The translations under genes and the position numbers were made by a program. The notes beneath the pieces are model-generated. The model worked only from the letters and a program-made list of their open reading frames with translations, searched no databases and was not told the DNA's origin. Shown here one piece after another: positions 41,241-50,627 of a stretch of DNA of 64,000 nt (positions are counted from its first letter, which is position 1; the number at the start of each line of letters is the position of its first letter). The DNA lies in assembly GCF_016056305.1 (NCBI RefSeq), contig NZ_JAECZC010000004.1, positions 114,920 to 178,919 of the forward strand, read 5' to 3'. Source of the DNA: Amazonocrinis nigriterrae CENA67. Lineage in GTDB: Bacteria; Cyanobacteriota; Cyanobacteriia; Cyanobacteriales; Nostocaceae.

Positions 41241-41724
41241 GTGTGGTGTGAGGAGCTTAACTACATATCATGATAAAGCAACTGCAGACAGGCAATACTC
41301 TTGTAACAATTTTGGTAACAGCTTAAAAACATGGAAACTTCTAGCTTCCTGAAAAAGCATTGCTAAACAGAAGTTTCAGGTTTTCAGTGCGTCAGTTCTA
41401 CTAGATACTGTGCAGGAGCAAGTGCTATGCGGTGGCGACTGCTGGAAGTGAAGCGATCGCTCTTAAGAGCAACAACCGCCTATCCCTCATTCACCCTCAC
41501 CACCTCACCCAGTGCCAAGTCTGGTTATCTAGTGGACAGTTTTACATGCAGCGATCGCTCTAATTAGATGATACAAGTTGGTTACGTCCTGTAGGAAATG
41601 TTTGGACACGCAATGCACAGCCGTGGATAATTATTTCTGACTAGATGCTCAATTATCAGGGGCAACCAGAGGATATGCATTCTCTGTGGGAAAAAAGGAC
41701 ACAACAATCAACAAATTAAGAATT

Positions 41725-42597
41725 ATGACTCAAGCTAAAATTGGGATTATTGGTGGCAGCGGTTTATACAAAATGGATGCCCTCAAAGATGTAAAAGAGG
41801 TGCATGTAGAAACACCTTTTGGTTCGCCTTCTGATGCTTTAATTTTGGGAACTTTAGATGAGACTAGGGTAGCTTTTTTAGCACGTCATGGGCGTAATCA
41901 TACTTTATTGCCTTCAGAGTTACCGTTTCGTGCCAACATATATGCAATGAAGCAACTTGGTGTGGAGTATTTAATCTCAGCCAGTGCTGTAGGTTCTTTG
42001 CAGGAAGAGGCTAAACCACTCGATATGGTGGTGCCAGATCAATTTATTGATAGAACGAAAAATCGAGTTTCCACCTTTTTTGGTGAAGGCATTGTGGCTC
42101 ATATTGCTTTTGGCGAACCGATTTGTCAAAATTTGGCTGGGGTGCTAGGGGATGCGATCGCTTCTCTGAATTTACCAGAAGTGACTCTCCATCGCGGTGG
42201 CACTTATGTATGCATGGAAGGCCCGGCATTTTCCACTAAGGCGGAATCGCATCTTTACCGCAGTTGGGGCGCAAAAATAATTGGGATGACGAACTTACCA
42301 GAGGCGAAGTTAGCCAGGGAAGCAGAAATTGCCTATGCAACTTTGGCGCTGGTGACAGATTACGATTGTTGGCATCCAGATCACGATAGTGTGACAGTGG
42401 AAATGGTGATTGGTAATTTGCAGCGCAATGCAGTGAATGCTCAAAAGGTGATTCAAGAAACTGTACGGCGTTTAAGTGAAAATCTACCCCCTAGTGATGC
42501 ACATTCAGCTTTAAAGTATGCAATTTTAACTCAGTTGGATAAAGCACCGACACAGACGAAGGAAAAGTTGGGGTTGTTGTTGCAGAAGTATTTGTGA
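41725..42597 (+). CDS. mtnP: S-methyl-5'-thioadenosine phosphorylase
   Basis: The 290-residue purine nucleoside phosphorylase-family enzyme splits methylthioadenosine, the by-product of polyamine synthesis, with phosphate to adenine and methylthioribose-1-phosphate. It shows [10 protein letters not shown] at the N-terminus, [31 protein letters not shown], the [19 protein letters not shown] signature and [31 protein letters not shown]. The ATDYDCW-type segment (TDYDCWH) supports methylthioadenosine over guanosine or inosine as substrate. ATG 41725 gives the family N-terminus; an earlier GTG at 41686 is less likely. Single gene, cytoplasmic. Confidence 0.95.
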   Translation: MTQAKIGIIGGSGLYKMDALKDVKEVHVETPFGSPSDALILGTLDETRVAFLARHGRNHTLLPSELPFRANIYAMKQLGVEYLISASAVGSLQEEAKPLDMVVPDQFIDRTKNRVSTFFGEGIVAHIAFGEPICQNLAGVLGDAIASLNLPEVTLHRGGTYVCMEGPAFSTKAESHLYRSWGAKIIGMTNLPEAKLAREAEIAYATLALVTDYDCWHPDHDSVTVEMVIGNLQRNAVNAQKVIQETVRRLSENLPPSDAHSALKYAILTQLDKAPTQTKEKLGLLLQKYL

Positions 42598-42652
42598 GTA
42601 TCTTATATCATGTCCGGCAAATTGCCCATAATTCTTGCGTTACCCCTGCCCA

Positions 42653-42974
42653 ACCTTCCCCTTACTAAGGCAGGGCTGTTTCATTCGCTGATGATGGGGA
42701 TTTGTACTGAGGATAATCTCACGCAAAGACGAGGCAGCGCGTTGCAGGGGTTCCCACGGCAGTCCGTTCAAGTCGGGAAACCCGCCTACACGGCTGCCTT
42801 CCCGTTGTAGCGACTGCCGTCGCAAAGACGCAAAGAAAAATCGCGTATTTTTGGTTAAAAGCGCAAAAATTTTTTACTAAAATTGTGCGCTTGCTCTCAA
42901 TTTTTATCTGTTTGAATCTTGCAATTTTACCTATTTTAGGGAACGAAACAGCCCTGCCTTTTTAAAGGGGGAAT
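42653..42974. mobile_element. MITE-like element with AAGGCAGGGCTGTTTC ends
   Basis: AAGGCAGGGCTGTTTCATTC (42667-42686) and GAACGAAACAGCCCTGCCTT (42941-42960) are inverted with one mismatch in 20. The symmetry extends outward (TTCCCC before, GGGGGAA after), giving ends of about 30 bases. The roughly 320-base element lies between mtnP and the asparagine synthase gene. Its core has GC-rich palindromic pieces and no gene. A further hairpin, CCCCCTTTTTAAGGGGG, follows at about 42991-43007. Confidence 0.6.
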
Positions 42975-43245
42975 ACTGCTCAAAGTCCCCCTTTTTAAGG
43001 GGGATTTAGGGGGATCTAAAATATTTGGCTACTAATAACAGGACTTTTAAAACATCCTCTAACGCACCACCACGCCAATACGGTGCGTTATACCATTTCA
43101 CGAAAAATCTGATACAAATTTTTTCACCCCTGCTCCCCCTTTTTGTAAGGATAAAATAATGTCACACTCTCCTAAAGAAGGATGATACTCTTCCTGGGCT
43201 GATAGATATTGTTGTAGATGTACTCAAGAATCAAAACATCAATTT

Positions 43246-45177
43246 ATGTGTGGCATAGTGGCATTATTTTCAGGACAAACGCCAATTTCTGAGTCATCTT
43301 TGAAATTAGGAATGGATTGCTTAAAACATCGAGGCCCAGACGGACACAAATTTTGGATTTCTCCTGACCGACGAGTTGCTTTAGGGCATAGAAGACTCAG
43401 TATTATCGACTTAATAGGTGGCGAACAGCCAATGAGTAATCAAGATGGAAGTCTGCATTTGATTGCTAATAACGAGTTTTATGACTTTGAACGGATACAA
43501 CGTGATTTAAAGCAACGCGGTTATCACCTACAAACTAAGTGTGACAGTGAAATTGCCCTTCATTTATATGATGAATTTGGTACACAATGCCTACATTATT
43601 TACGAGGTGAATTTGCTTTTATAATTTGGGATCAACGCAATGAAGTGCTATTTGCTGCGCGCGATCGCTTTGGTATTAAGCCGTTGTATTACACCATTTA
43701 TGGCAATACTCTTTATGTAGCTTCCGAAGTCAAAGCTTTGTTTGCCGCAGGTGTACCAGCTTGTTGGGATCACGAAGCCTTCTGGCAAGATTCATGGGGT
43801 GTTTTATCTTCAGGTCGAACTCTATACGCTAATGTATATCAAGTGCCTCCTGGGTATTTTTTACTAGCATCTGATGCTGGTATGAGACTACATCGTTACT
43901 GGGACTTTGATTATCCCCAAAGTGATAATTATTTATCCCAACAATGTACACAAGAAGATTACATTCAACAACTGCGCCAGACATTAGATGAAGCAATACA
44001 ATTACGTTTAAGAGCTGATGTGCCAGTTGGCTGCTATCTCAGCGGTGGTCTTGATTCGTCTACAGTGTTAGGAATAGCAGCATCTCATAGTTCGGAACCC
44101 CTGAAGGCTTTTACGATCGCTTTTGAACATGAAGCTTATGATGAAGAAGCGATCGCTCGTGAAACAGCAGCATATTGTAGAGCTGATATCGAGGTTATTC
44201 CTGTTAATCAAAAAGACATCGCTGATCATTTTGCTGATACAATTTGGCATTGTGAAATGTTAAGTCTAAATGCCAATACTACTGCCAAGTATTTATTAAG
44301 TCGTGCTGCCAGAGATGCAGGCTATAAAGTTGTATTAACTGGAGAAGGTTCAGACGAAATTTTTGGAGGATATGTTCATTTTCGCCAAGATAAATTACTC
44401 TATAACCAGCAACAAGAAGATGAAGATACTATAAAATATTTATTAAAAGAATTGAGAGATAAAAATCAAGTTTCAGTTAGTTTTTTATTTGCTGAAGATC
44501 AATCAATTCCAGATTTAAATACTATTGAGCGATTGTTAGGCTTTATCCCATCTTGGATGCTAGCTGCGGCACAAAGACATCTCGATTCTATTCGGTTCTA
44601 CTCACCAGAAGTGATTGACCAATTTCAAGGACAGGATGTATATCGAATGTTTTTCAATCACCTAGATGTACAAGGACAACTCAAAGGCAGAGAAATTATA
44701 AATCAATCTCTCTATTTGTGGTCAAAAACAAGTTTAGCCAATTACCTTTTGCGGATGTTGGGTGATGGCGTGGAAATGGCACATTCCATTGAAGGACGAC
44801 TACCATTTTTGGATCACAAAGTTGTTGAATTAGTTCGCAATATGCCCGTTTCACTAAAAATTAGTGGCCTGACTGAGAAATATGTTTTGCGAGAAGCAGC
44901 AAAGCCATTCATCACAGATACAGTATACAAACGCCAAAAACATCCATTTATAGCTCCACCTTCAACATATAATCCCAACGAAGCATTACAGCAACTAATA
45001 CAAGACTCTCTACGGAGTTCAGCAATGTCTTGTGTACCTTTTTATAATCAAGCTGCAATTATTCAATTGCTTGAAAAACTACCGACAATCAACGAAAGTC
45101 AACGTGCAGCCACAGACTTTTTCTTGTTAAGGGTACTCAGTACTTACTTTCTACAAGAAAAGTTTGCATTGACGTAA
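43246..45177 (+). CDS. asnB: Asparagine synthase, glutamine-hydrolysing (AsnB type)
   Basis: The 643-residue protein has an N-terminal class II glutaminase domain with catalytic Cys2 (MCGIVALFSG), HRGPDG, and NNEFYD where NGEIYN is usual. The C-terminal synthetase domain has the ATP pyrophosphatase loop CYLSGGLDSSTV and TGEGSDEIFGGY. The enzyme makes Asn from Asp, glutamine and ATP, although proteins this divergent often amidate other substrates in secondary metabolism. It stands alone: upstream is a MITE-like element and downstream a palindrome. Domain order and key residues are intact, so it should be active; the acceptor is the uncertain part. Confidence 0.92.
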   Translation: MCGIVALFSGQTPISESSLKLGMDCLKHRGPDGHKFWISPDRRVALGHRRLSIIDLIGGEQPMSNQDGSLHLIANNEFYDFERIQRDLKQRGYHLQTKCDSEIALHLYDEFGTQCLHYLRGEFAFIIWDQRNEVLFAARDRFGIKPLYYTIYGNTLYVASEVKALFAAGVPACWDHEAFWQDSWGVLSSGRTLYANVYQVPPGYFLLASDAGMRLHRYWDFDYPQSDNYLSQQCTQEDYIQQLRQTLDEAIQLRLRADVPVGCYLSGGLDSSTVLGIAASHSSEPLKAFTIAFEHEAYDEEAIARETAAYCRADIEVIPVNQKDIADHFADTIWHCEMLSLNANTTAKYLLSRAARDAGYKVVLTGEGSDEIFGGYVHFRQDKLLYNQQQEDEDTIKYLLKELRDKNQVSVSFLFAEDQSIPDLNTIERLLGFIPSWMLAAAQRHLDSIRFYSPEVIDQFQGQDVYRMFFNHLDVQGQLKGREIINQSLYLWSKTSLANYLLRMLGDGVEMAHSIEGRLPFLDHKVVELVRNMPVSLKISGLTEKYVLREAAKPFITDTVYKRQKHPFIAPPSTYNPNEALQQLIQDSLRSSAMSCVPFYNQAAIIQLLEKLPTINESQRAATDFFLLRVLSTYFLQEKFALT

Positions 45178-45248
45178 ATATATAGCAAAGTGCGCTCGTG
45201 CTGTGACGCTGTTTGGTTTTAGTCCACTTTAGTGGAGTTAAGCTATTA

Positions 45249-45270
45249 GCCAAGAAATTAATTTCTTGGC
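45249..45270. terminator. Perfect 22-bp palindrome between convergent genes
   Basis: GCCAAGAAATT (45249-45259) is followed immediately by its reverse complement AATTTCTTGGC (45260-45270). It lies between the convergent asparagine synthase and caspase-like genes, and a smaller hairpin (CCACTTTAGTGG, about 45223-45234) lies just before it. It may serve as a bidirectional terminator, though no T tract follows. Confidence 0.45.
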
Positions 45271-45298
45271 GGGAGTTAGGGCAAATGCAAGATTTGAG

Positions 45299-47449
45299 TT
45301 AACCTACCTGATAACTAAAGCTGAGACTTGCCCAATTATTCACATCCAAGATATATGAGTCAGCAGCTGTACCGTTCATTTCAGCTTTGACTGTACTGGC
45401 GTTATGCAAGTCTTGTAACAAGGCTTGGGCAATTTCTAAGGGATTCACCAATGCACCAATTGGCTGTTCTCCTGCGGGATACTTAGCAGTTTCTAAGGCT
45501 TTGAGGGTTTCGCTGAAGGGGGAAGTGCTGAAAATCAGTTGATGTTCGGACTCATAAGCTGGGCCGGAAATTACCCATTCCGATGCAGTAATATTCTGTG
45601 GTAAAATTAGAGTTTCGCCTGGGGCGATGACTACTTGTTTGAGTAAAGGTTTAGTTGCTGTGTTTGCATCCTGGGAAGTTTGCCAAGGATAAAAAGCGAT
45701 CGCTGTACTACTGTTTTTTAATCCCAACAGCATTAAATATACTGCGCGATCGCTATTATTTTGCACTCTATATTGCATCTTACTACCAATAGACACAGTG
45801 GGAGTGCTGAGTGCTGAGTAGAGACGATTCGCCGAATCGTCTCTACTGCTGAGTGATTTTTTTAGCGAAGTTCCTGTGTTGAGAGTTCGGACTGTTTCTC
45901 GCTGCAATACTATGCGAGGCGATATACCACTAATGATCTCTAAGGTTGCCTTGACTTGCAAGTGAGAAGAACCTTGGTTTTCTGTGAGTTGCCATAACTT
46001 AGCTGCTAGCAAGGTTGGTAACTTCGGCCCTAACCGCTGTACTGCTATTTTCACAGCTTCCTCAATTTCTCCGACAGTATTGGGAATTAGCTCACCACCT
46101 AGAGAAAATAGACCATAGCGACTAGAAGTTTGCGGTAGTTTGCCAAATACGTAATCAGCAGGTTGTTCTCCCGCCACTACCACCGAAATGCGACCAACTC
46201 CAGCAAAGGCGCTTGTAGCATCTACTCGTTCAATTCTTTCTAGTCTAGTATCCAGGGCAACTGTTAAATTAATACTTCGGGGTAATACCCTGACTGATTC
46301 TTGGAAAAGTTGTCCAGCCTGTGGGGAATTTGCTGCTTCAATTTGAGAAATTTGGGCTTTTGCAGTTAACCCAGTACGCGATCGCAATATTAACTCTTCT
46401 CCAGTTAATAATTTCAGTCGAGAATTAACTCCATAGTATTCCAATACTTTTGGAGGTAGTCCCCCCAACCACAAATTAGCTTTGCCTTCTTCTTTAATTG
46501 CAATTATTGCTCCTTCTGCACCAATATTACTATCTAATAGCAAATTCTCAATAGTTAATGCTGCCTGTTGATTTTTCTGTTCGTTCGCTAAATTGGGGTA
46601 CTGTTTGTTACCCAACTGCTGCATAGAATTTCTTACATGATCAAGGCTAACTTGAATTGTTGTTGCTGGGGTGGTTTCCCAAAAGTATTGTGTCAAGGCG
46701 TAGGTAAATAACCCTGCACTAAATCCCGAAAATAGTACTTCTCTGGCTACCTGTTTGGGGTTTGAGGTAGCTGATAGCACAATGGGATGGCTGAGTGATT
46801 TCTGAGTTTTCAGTTGTTGGAGAAAGTCGAGTTCTGGTGCTGCTAGCTGTGCTTCTGGGAGTTCTGGGCGGGCGCGAATTCGTGATCCTGCTAGCTGGGC
46901 TGTGGTAGGAGCATAATAGCTAGTATCTAATACTGCTGTGACATGCTCAGTGGGGAGCGATCGCAACAACAATAATAAAGTTTCTTCTAATACATAGTTG
47001 ACTATTGTCTCGCTTTGATATCCATTAGCTGGAACTAATGCATTTTGCAGCGTATCTGACGATGTTTCTAATTGAATCCGAGTACCGTAGCCGCTAAAGT
47101 GGAAAACAACTACATCTGTTGATTTAACCTGCTTACCTAAATGTTCTAAAAAAGCAGCTTCAATGGATTCCCTACTAGCTTGTTCATCAGTTAAAGTCAG
47201 AATGTCTGAGGCTAGGAAGCCAAAGCGATGCATCAACAGTTCTGTTTGCAGTTCCACATCGGTGAGACAACCACTCAAATATGGACTTTGGGGGTATTGA
47301 TTAATACCTATCAATAATGCTAATTTCCGGGGATTGGGTTGTGCTAAAGCTTGATAATAGCGATCGCCTAAAGTCAACCACTCAGTTTCAGTTATACCCA
47401 ACACCGCGAGTATTGAGCCAATCCGTTGTAAAAAACTCCGCCGCTTCAT
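45299..47449 (-). CDS. Caspase-like (peptidase C14) protein, inactive YS type, Tat-like signal
   Basis: This 716-residue protein starts with a twin-arginine-like signal (MKRRSFLQRIGSILAVLGI). A caspase p20-like domain follows: KLALLIGINQYPQSPYLSGCLTDV, the first catalytic block VVVFHFSGYGTRI and the second block TAVLDTSYYA. In active members the His lies in HxSGHG and the Cys in DxCxSG. Here Tyr121 and Ser177 occupy those places, the Y/S pair known from many cyanobacterial caspase homologues thought not to be proteases. The C-terminal 400 residues have beta-rich repeats with LFSLGGELIPN and a DUF4384-like region (NNSDRAVYLMLLGL). It is probably exported or membrane-linked and may act as a binding scaffold. 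Confidence 0.85.
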   Translation of the reverse strand: MKRRSFLQRIGSILAVLGITETEWLTLGDRYYQALAQPNPRKLALLIGINQYPQSPYLSGCLTDVELQTELLMHRFGFLASDILTLTDEQASRESIEAAFLEHLGKQVKSTDVVVFHFSGYGTRIQLETSSDTLQNALVPANGYQSETIVNYVLEETLLLLLRSLPTEHVTAVLDTSYYAPTTAQLAGSRIRARPELPEAQLAAPELDFLQQLKTQKSLSHPIVLSATSNPKQVAREVLFSGFSAGLFTYALTQYFWETTPATTIQVSLDHVRNSMQQLGNKQYPNLANEQKNQQAALTIENLLLDSNIGAEGAIIAIKEEGKANLWLGGLPPKVLEYYGVNSRLKLLTGEELILRSRTGLTAKAQISQIEAANSPQAGQLFQESVRVLPRSINLTVALDTRLERIERVDATSAFAGVGRISVVVAGEQPADYVFGKLPQTSSRYGLFSLGGELIPNTVGEIEEAVKIAVQRLGPKLPTLLAAKLWQLTENQGSSHLQVKATLEIISGISPRIVLQRETVRTLNTGTSLKKSLSSRDDSANRLYSALSTPTVSIGSKMQYRVQNNSDRAVYLMLLGLKNSSTAIAFYPWQTSQDANTATKPLLKQVVIAPGETLILPQNITASEWVISGPAYESEHQLIFSTSPFSETLKALETAKYPAGEQPIGALVNPLEIAQALLQDLHNASTVKAEMNGTAADSYILDVNNWASLSFSYQVG

Positions 47450-47546
47450 AATTAGCCATCAGTCCTCAGCCCTTCAGCTAACAGCTTAAAGGGCTAAAGT
47501 CTGCACTGTAAAGTTAAAGTTTATACTATTTCCCAACTCACATGTC

Positions 47547-48725
47547 CTAAGCCAATACTTCGATTTGCATGGCCCGCGCCAGTTCTGCTGCGACTTCAGG
47601 ACGAGAAAATTCTGGTGGGGGTAATTCACCGCGACGCAGCATTTCTCTAACTTTTGTTCCCGACAGGTGAATACGTTCTTCTGGCTTGCTGGGACTAGTT
47701 TTAGTTGTCGCCATCTGCTTAGTACGCGTGCAGTAGAAAGCGTGTTCAAATTTCATTGGCACAATGCCTAATTCACTTGGCTCAAATTCATCAAAAATGT
47801 ATTGAGCATCATAAGTGCCATAGTAGTTACCAACACCTGCATGATCTCGTCCGACGATAAAGTGGGTACAACCGTAGTTTTTGCGGATTAAAGCATGGAA
47901 GATGGCCTCACGAGGGCCAGCGTAACGCATCGCTGAAGGATTAATTGCCAAAATCACGCGATCGTGGGGGTAATAGTGTTCTAGCAAAATTTCATAACAG
48001 CGCATCCGCACATCGGCGGGAATGTCATCATCTTTGGTTGCCCCTACCAATGGGTGCAAAAATAAAGCATCTACTGTTTCCAAAGCGCACTTTTGGATAT
48101 ATTCATGGGCGCGGTGGATGGGGTTGCGAGTTTGGAACCCAACAATGGTTTTCCAACCATTTTCTCGGAATATCTGCCGTGAGGCGGCTGGATCTATTTG
48201 ATAAGCTGGGAATTGAGGATGGGGATCGCGTTGCAATAGCCAGATATCACCAGCAAGGTGTATAGCACCTTGGTTGTACACTACTTGCACACCAGGATGG
48301 TTAGGATCATCGGTGCGGTAGACATTGATCGCCTCGCGGGTTTTGTCGTAACGATATTTTTGCGTGAGTTGCAAAACCCCGATAAAGTGACCTGTGGAGT
48401 TATCTAGCCGAATTAAGCCGCCTTCCTTTAATGGAGTTGCAACTTCTTCAGCTACCGACAGGGTAATGGGAATTGACCATACAAGACCGTTAGCCAATCG
48501 CATTTCTGTCACCACGCGATCGTAGTCTTCTTGGTTCATAAAACCTGTGAGTGGACTAAAACCGCCGATCGCAATCATTTCTAAATCAGAAACCGCCCGT
48601 TCATCAAGTTGCACTCGCGGCAAAAATTCCGCCTTCGAGAGAAATTCTGCCTGTTGTTCAGGTGTGGCGATGCGATTAACCAACTGTCCACCGTGGGGGG
48701 CAATGGCATCTGGATGTTGACTCAA
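47547..48725 (-). CDS. sat: Sulfate adenylyltransferase (ATP sulfurylase)
   Basis: The 392-residue homo-oligomeric ATP sulfurylase type activates sulfate with ATP to adenosine 5'-phosphosulfate, the first step of sulfate assimilation. Motifs are [15 protein letters not shown] (QxRN and HxxH nucleotide-binding segments), [47 protein letters not shown] and the C-terminal [13 protein letters not shown]. Translation starts at TTG 48725, with GAGGGG six bases upstream, and no ATG fits better. It is a single gene; no cysC, cysH or sulfate permease is adjacent. Confidence 0.96.
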   Translation of the reverse strand: MSQHPDAIAPHGGQLVNRIATPEQQAEFLSKAEFLPRVQLDERAVSDLEMIAIGGFSPLTGFMNQEDYDRVVTEMRLANGLVWSIPITLSVAEEVATPLKEGGLIRLDNSTGHFIGVLQLTQKYRYDKTREAINVYRTDDPNHPGVQVVYNQGAIHLAGDIWLLQRDPHPQFPAYQIDPAASRQIFRENGWKTIVGFQTRNPIHRAHEYIQKCALETVDALFLHPLVGATKDDDIPADVRMRCYEILLEHYYPHDRVILAINPSAMRYAGPREAIFHALIRKNYGCTHFIVGRDHAGVGNYYGTYDAQYIFDEFEPSELGIVPMKFEHAFYCTRTKQMATTKTSPSKPEERIHLSGTKVREMLRRGELPPPEFSRPEVAAELARAMQIEVLA

Positions 48726-48982
48726 CGTAATCCCCTCTTTACTTTTACTGCTATTGTTTCAGATTATGTACATCATATGCAAAACCAGGTGCATCAAGAA
48801 CTGACACTGAAAAATTGCTATTTTCTAGTACATCCATAGTCAATTGCCTGTTTACCTTGCTTTTAAGCCTCGGTTTTGCAACTAATTTTCTAGTCAAGTT
48901 TTTTATTATCTCACTAGAAGTCGCTGGACGAAAATAAAAGCGTTGGGCATGGGGCATAGGGCATTGGGCATCGTGCAAGCAT

Positions 48983-49005
48983 AAAAAAAGAGGGAAAGTC
49001 CCTCT
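48983..49005 (-). terminator. Rho-independent terminator of the 49029-49409 gene
   Basis: On the minus strand AGAGGGA and TCCCTCT (plus positions 48999-49005 and 48989-48995) form a 7-bp stem with a 3-base loop, followed by seven T. It lies 24 bases beyond the stop codon of the upstream hypothetical gene. Confidence 0.82.
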
Positions 49006-49028
49006 CAACTCACTTAATTATTAATTGC

Positions 49029-49409
49029 TTATCGCATTCCTAGGAAGTCTATGGCCTGTTCCAGTGCGAGTTTCGCTTTGTAAATCATCAGTAGCCTTTC
49101 TTGATCATACCTATCAGGGATATTCATCCGTCTACCCTCTAGTGAAATTCTAATCAACGCTATCTGCTCATCAGTGGGTGAATTTATCTCATCAACTGTT
49201 GTAGCAATATTCTCGAAGCTGGCGAAACTAGGAGTCCTCAAACCTCTACTTTCTTGGAATTGTTGAATCCCTAACGCGGGGAATGCCATTAAGGTAGTAA
49301 TGTAGCTGACTTTGTAGCCAGCATTCCCTGTTGGTCTAACGCCGTACCTTTGGCACAATTGGCGTAACTCCTGGATGGTTTTGATTTCCAGTTCTGACCT
49401 TGTGAACAT
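49029..49409 (-). CDS. Small hypothetical protein with SAP-like N-terminal helix pair
   Basis: The 126-residue protein (MFTRSELEIKTIQELRQLCQ...) starts with a helix-turn-helix pattern resembling a SAP-like motif (TIQELRQLCQRYGVRPTGNAGYKVSYI), a fold often used for nucleic-acid contact. The rest is polar and helical. I place the start at ATG 49409, where that motif begins; ATG 49496 would add 29 residues of a different character and move the start to 39 bases from the divergent small gene. Function is not known. Confidence 0.6.
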   Translation of the reverse strand: MFTRSELEIKTIQELRQLCQRYGVRPTGNAGYKVSYITTLMAFPALGIQQFQESRGLRTPSFASFENIATTVDEINSPTDEQIALIRISLEGRRMNIPDRYDQERLLMIYKAKLALEQAIDFLGMR

Positions 49410-49535
49410 AAAATAGAAGTGTCTCGTTTCTAATGGGATATTGGTGGGTATCTCGTTCGTCAAACTTAGTACCCACCAATTAAAATTTAATGTCATGCCT
49501 ACCAGAAATTCAAATTATATTTATATTTCTATACA

Positions 49536-49724
49536 ATGCCCAATCCTAAAGGAAAGCCAGAAAATTTACAGCCGTTCACTACAGATAGAGAAGAACCCTT
49601 AACTGAAAGACTAAACTTGCGTATCACGAAAACGATGAAAGAAGAAGTCCAGCAGCAGGAAGACCCTCCTGAATTTTGCCGTCGTGCAATTCAAGAAGCA
49701 TTAGACAAGAATAAGCAAAAATAG
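49536..49724 (+). CDS. Small RHH-like protein, first copy of a tandem pair
   Basis: This 62-residue protein (MPNPKGKPENLQPFTTDREE...) has a beta-strand-like RLNLRITKTMKEEV followed by a helix (PPEFCRRAIQEALDKNKQK), the layout of ribbon-helix-helix DNA-binding proteins, which include many antitoxins. It is followed after 18 bases by a near-identical second copy. The same leader ATTTCTATACAATGCC precedes both. No partner toxin gene is evident. The RHH assignment is a pattern judgement. Confidence 0.65.
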   Translation: MPNPKGKPENLQPFTTDREEPLTERLNLRITKTMKEEVQQQEDPPEFCRRAIQEALDKNKQK

Positions 49725-49742
49725 TGTTTACATTTCTATACA

Positions 49743-49931
49743 ATGCCAAACCCCAAAGGGAATCCAGAAAGTTTAAAGCCTTTTACTACGGATAGAGAAG
49801 AACCCTTAACTGAAAGACTAAACTTGCGTATCACGAAAACGATGAAAGAAGAAGTCCAGCAGCAGGAAGACCCTCCTGAATTTTGCCGTCGTGCAATTCA
49901 GAAAGCATTAGATGAGATTAAGCAAAAGTAA
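49743..49931 (+). CDS. Small RHH-like protein, second copy of a tandem pair
   Basis: This 62-residue copy is identical to its upstream neighbour over residues 15-52 and differs at scattered positions on both sides (KGNPESLKPF; QKALDEIKQK). At the DNA level about 120 central bases differ at one position, while the first 45 coding bases differ at many, mostly synonymous, positions. That pattern suggests recent gene conversion of the centre of an older duplication. The period is 207 bases. Confidence 0.65.
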   Translation: MPNPKGNPESLKPFTTDREEPLTERLNLRITKTMKEEVQQQEDPPEFCRRAIQKALDEIKQK

Positions 49932-49946
49932 TCAATAGTTTTTAAT

Positions 49947-50087
49947 TTGGAATTGCTGACGATTGCTGTATCTTTTGCTGTTAAGCCTGTTAGCCAAATA
50001 CAGTTAGTGCCTGATAGTGTAGTGACTATCCAGAATATGAATTGGGAAGAATTTGAGGCGATTTTGCAAGAACTAGGAGAAAAGTGA
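49947..50087 (+). pseudogene. Fragment of a Uma2-family (DUF820) nuclease-like gene
   Basis: A 46-codon frame ends VVTIQNMNWEEFEAILQELG, then EK and a stop. That is the characteristic N-terminal region of Uma2-family restriction-endonuclease-like proteins, which normally continue for about 150 residues. The catalytic PD-(D/E)XK part is absent. There is no ATG at the natural start, only TTG. I read it as the remnant of a truncated gene. Confidence 0.55.
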
Positions 50088-50154
50088 TCGCTACTTTGTT
50101 GGTTATGGCAATTCTACATCATAAATTATGATTCCTTGACACCTTGCATCAAGT

Positions 50155-50619
50155 ATGTTTGACCCTATAGAATACGCTGATGAACGAATGGACTTAAAAC
50201 AGGAAAATGAGTTAGTCAAGTGGCTTCGTCAACTTGAAGAAGAGCAGAAATTTACCTTTGTTTGGCGTGTGTTAAATGCAAACACTTGGAAAGGTTGTCA
50301 ATTAACCAAGCGATCTCAACTCAAGCCCATTTTTTTGGAAGTGATTCTTGAAAAAGGGCTTGTCTACGGTGATGCAAGTACAGTGGAATGGTGGATTAAA
50401 GCAGTTTTACAAGGTTTAGGCCATAAACGAGTACTTGAGATTATTAAAGCTCATATGGACATTGCACCATTATGTGTATATAAAACCCTGTATTGGCTAC
50501 CTTGGTTGTATCGTAACCAATCGAAAAAACTTAAAAATGAGATACTGGCGCTGCAAGTAGAATTCAATCAAAAATACCCAAACTATCAACCACGTAGAAG
50601 TATAGGCACTCATGCTTAA
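50155..50619 (+). CDS. Hypothetical protein, 154 residues
   Basis: A soluble, Trp- and Leu-rich helical protein (MFDPIEYADERMDLKQENEL; VEWWIKAVLQGLGHKRVLEI; YKTLYWLPWLYRNQSKKLK). I do not recognise the family. Amino-acid composition is natural, and the gene is followed 9 bases later by the convergent DUF72 gene end. No signal peptide or membrane segment. Confidence 0.68.
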   Translation: MFDPIEYADERMDLKQENELVKWLRQLEEEQKFTFVWRVLNANTWKGCQLTKRSQLKPIFLEVILEKGLVYGDASTVEWWIKAVLQGLGHKRVLEIIKAHMDIAPLCVYKTLYWLPWLYRNQSKKLKNEILALQVEFNQKYPNYQPRRSIGTHA

Positions 50620-50627
50620 CAGATGAT

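Noticed and set aside
48751..49008. Minus-strand 85-codon frame upstream of sat
   Set aside because: It runs through simple GGGCATGGGGCAT repeats and the terminator of the next gene.
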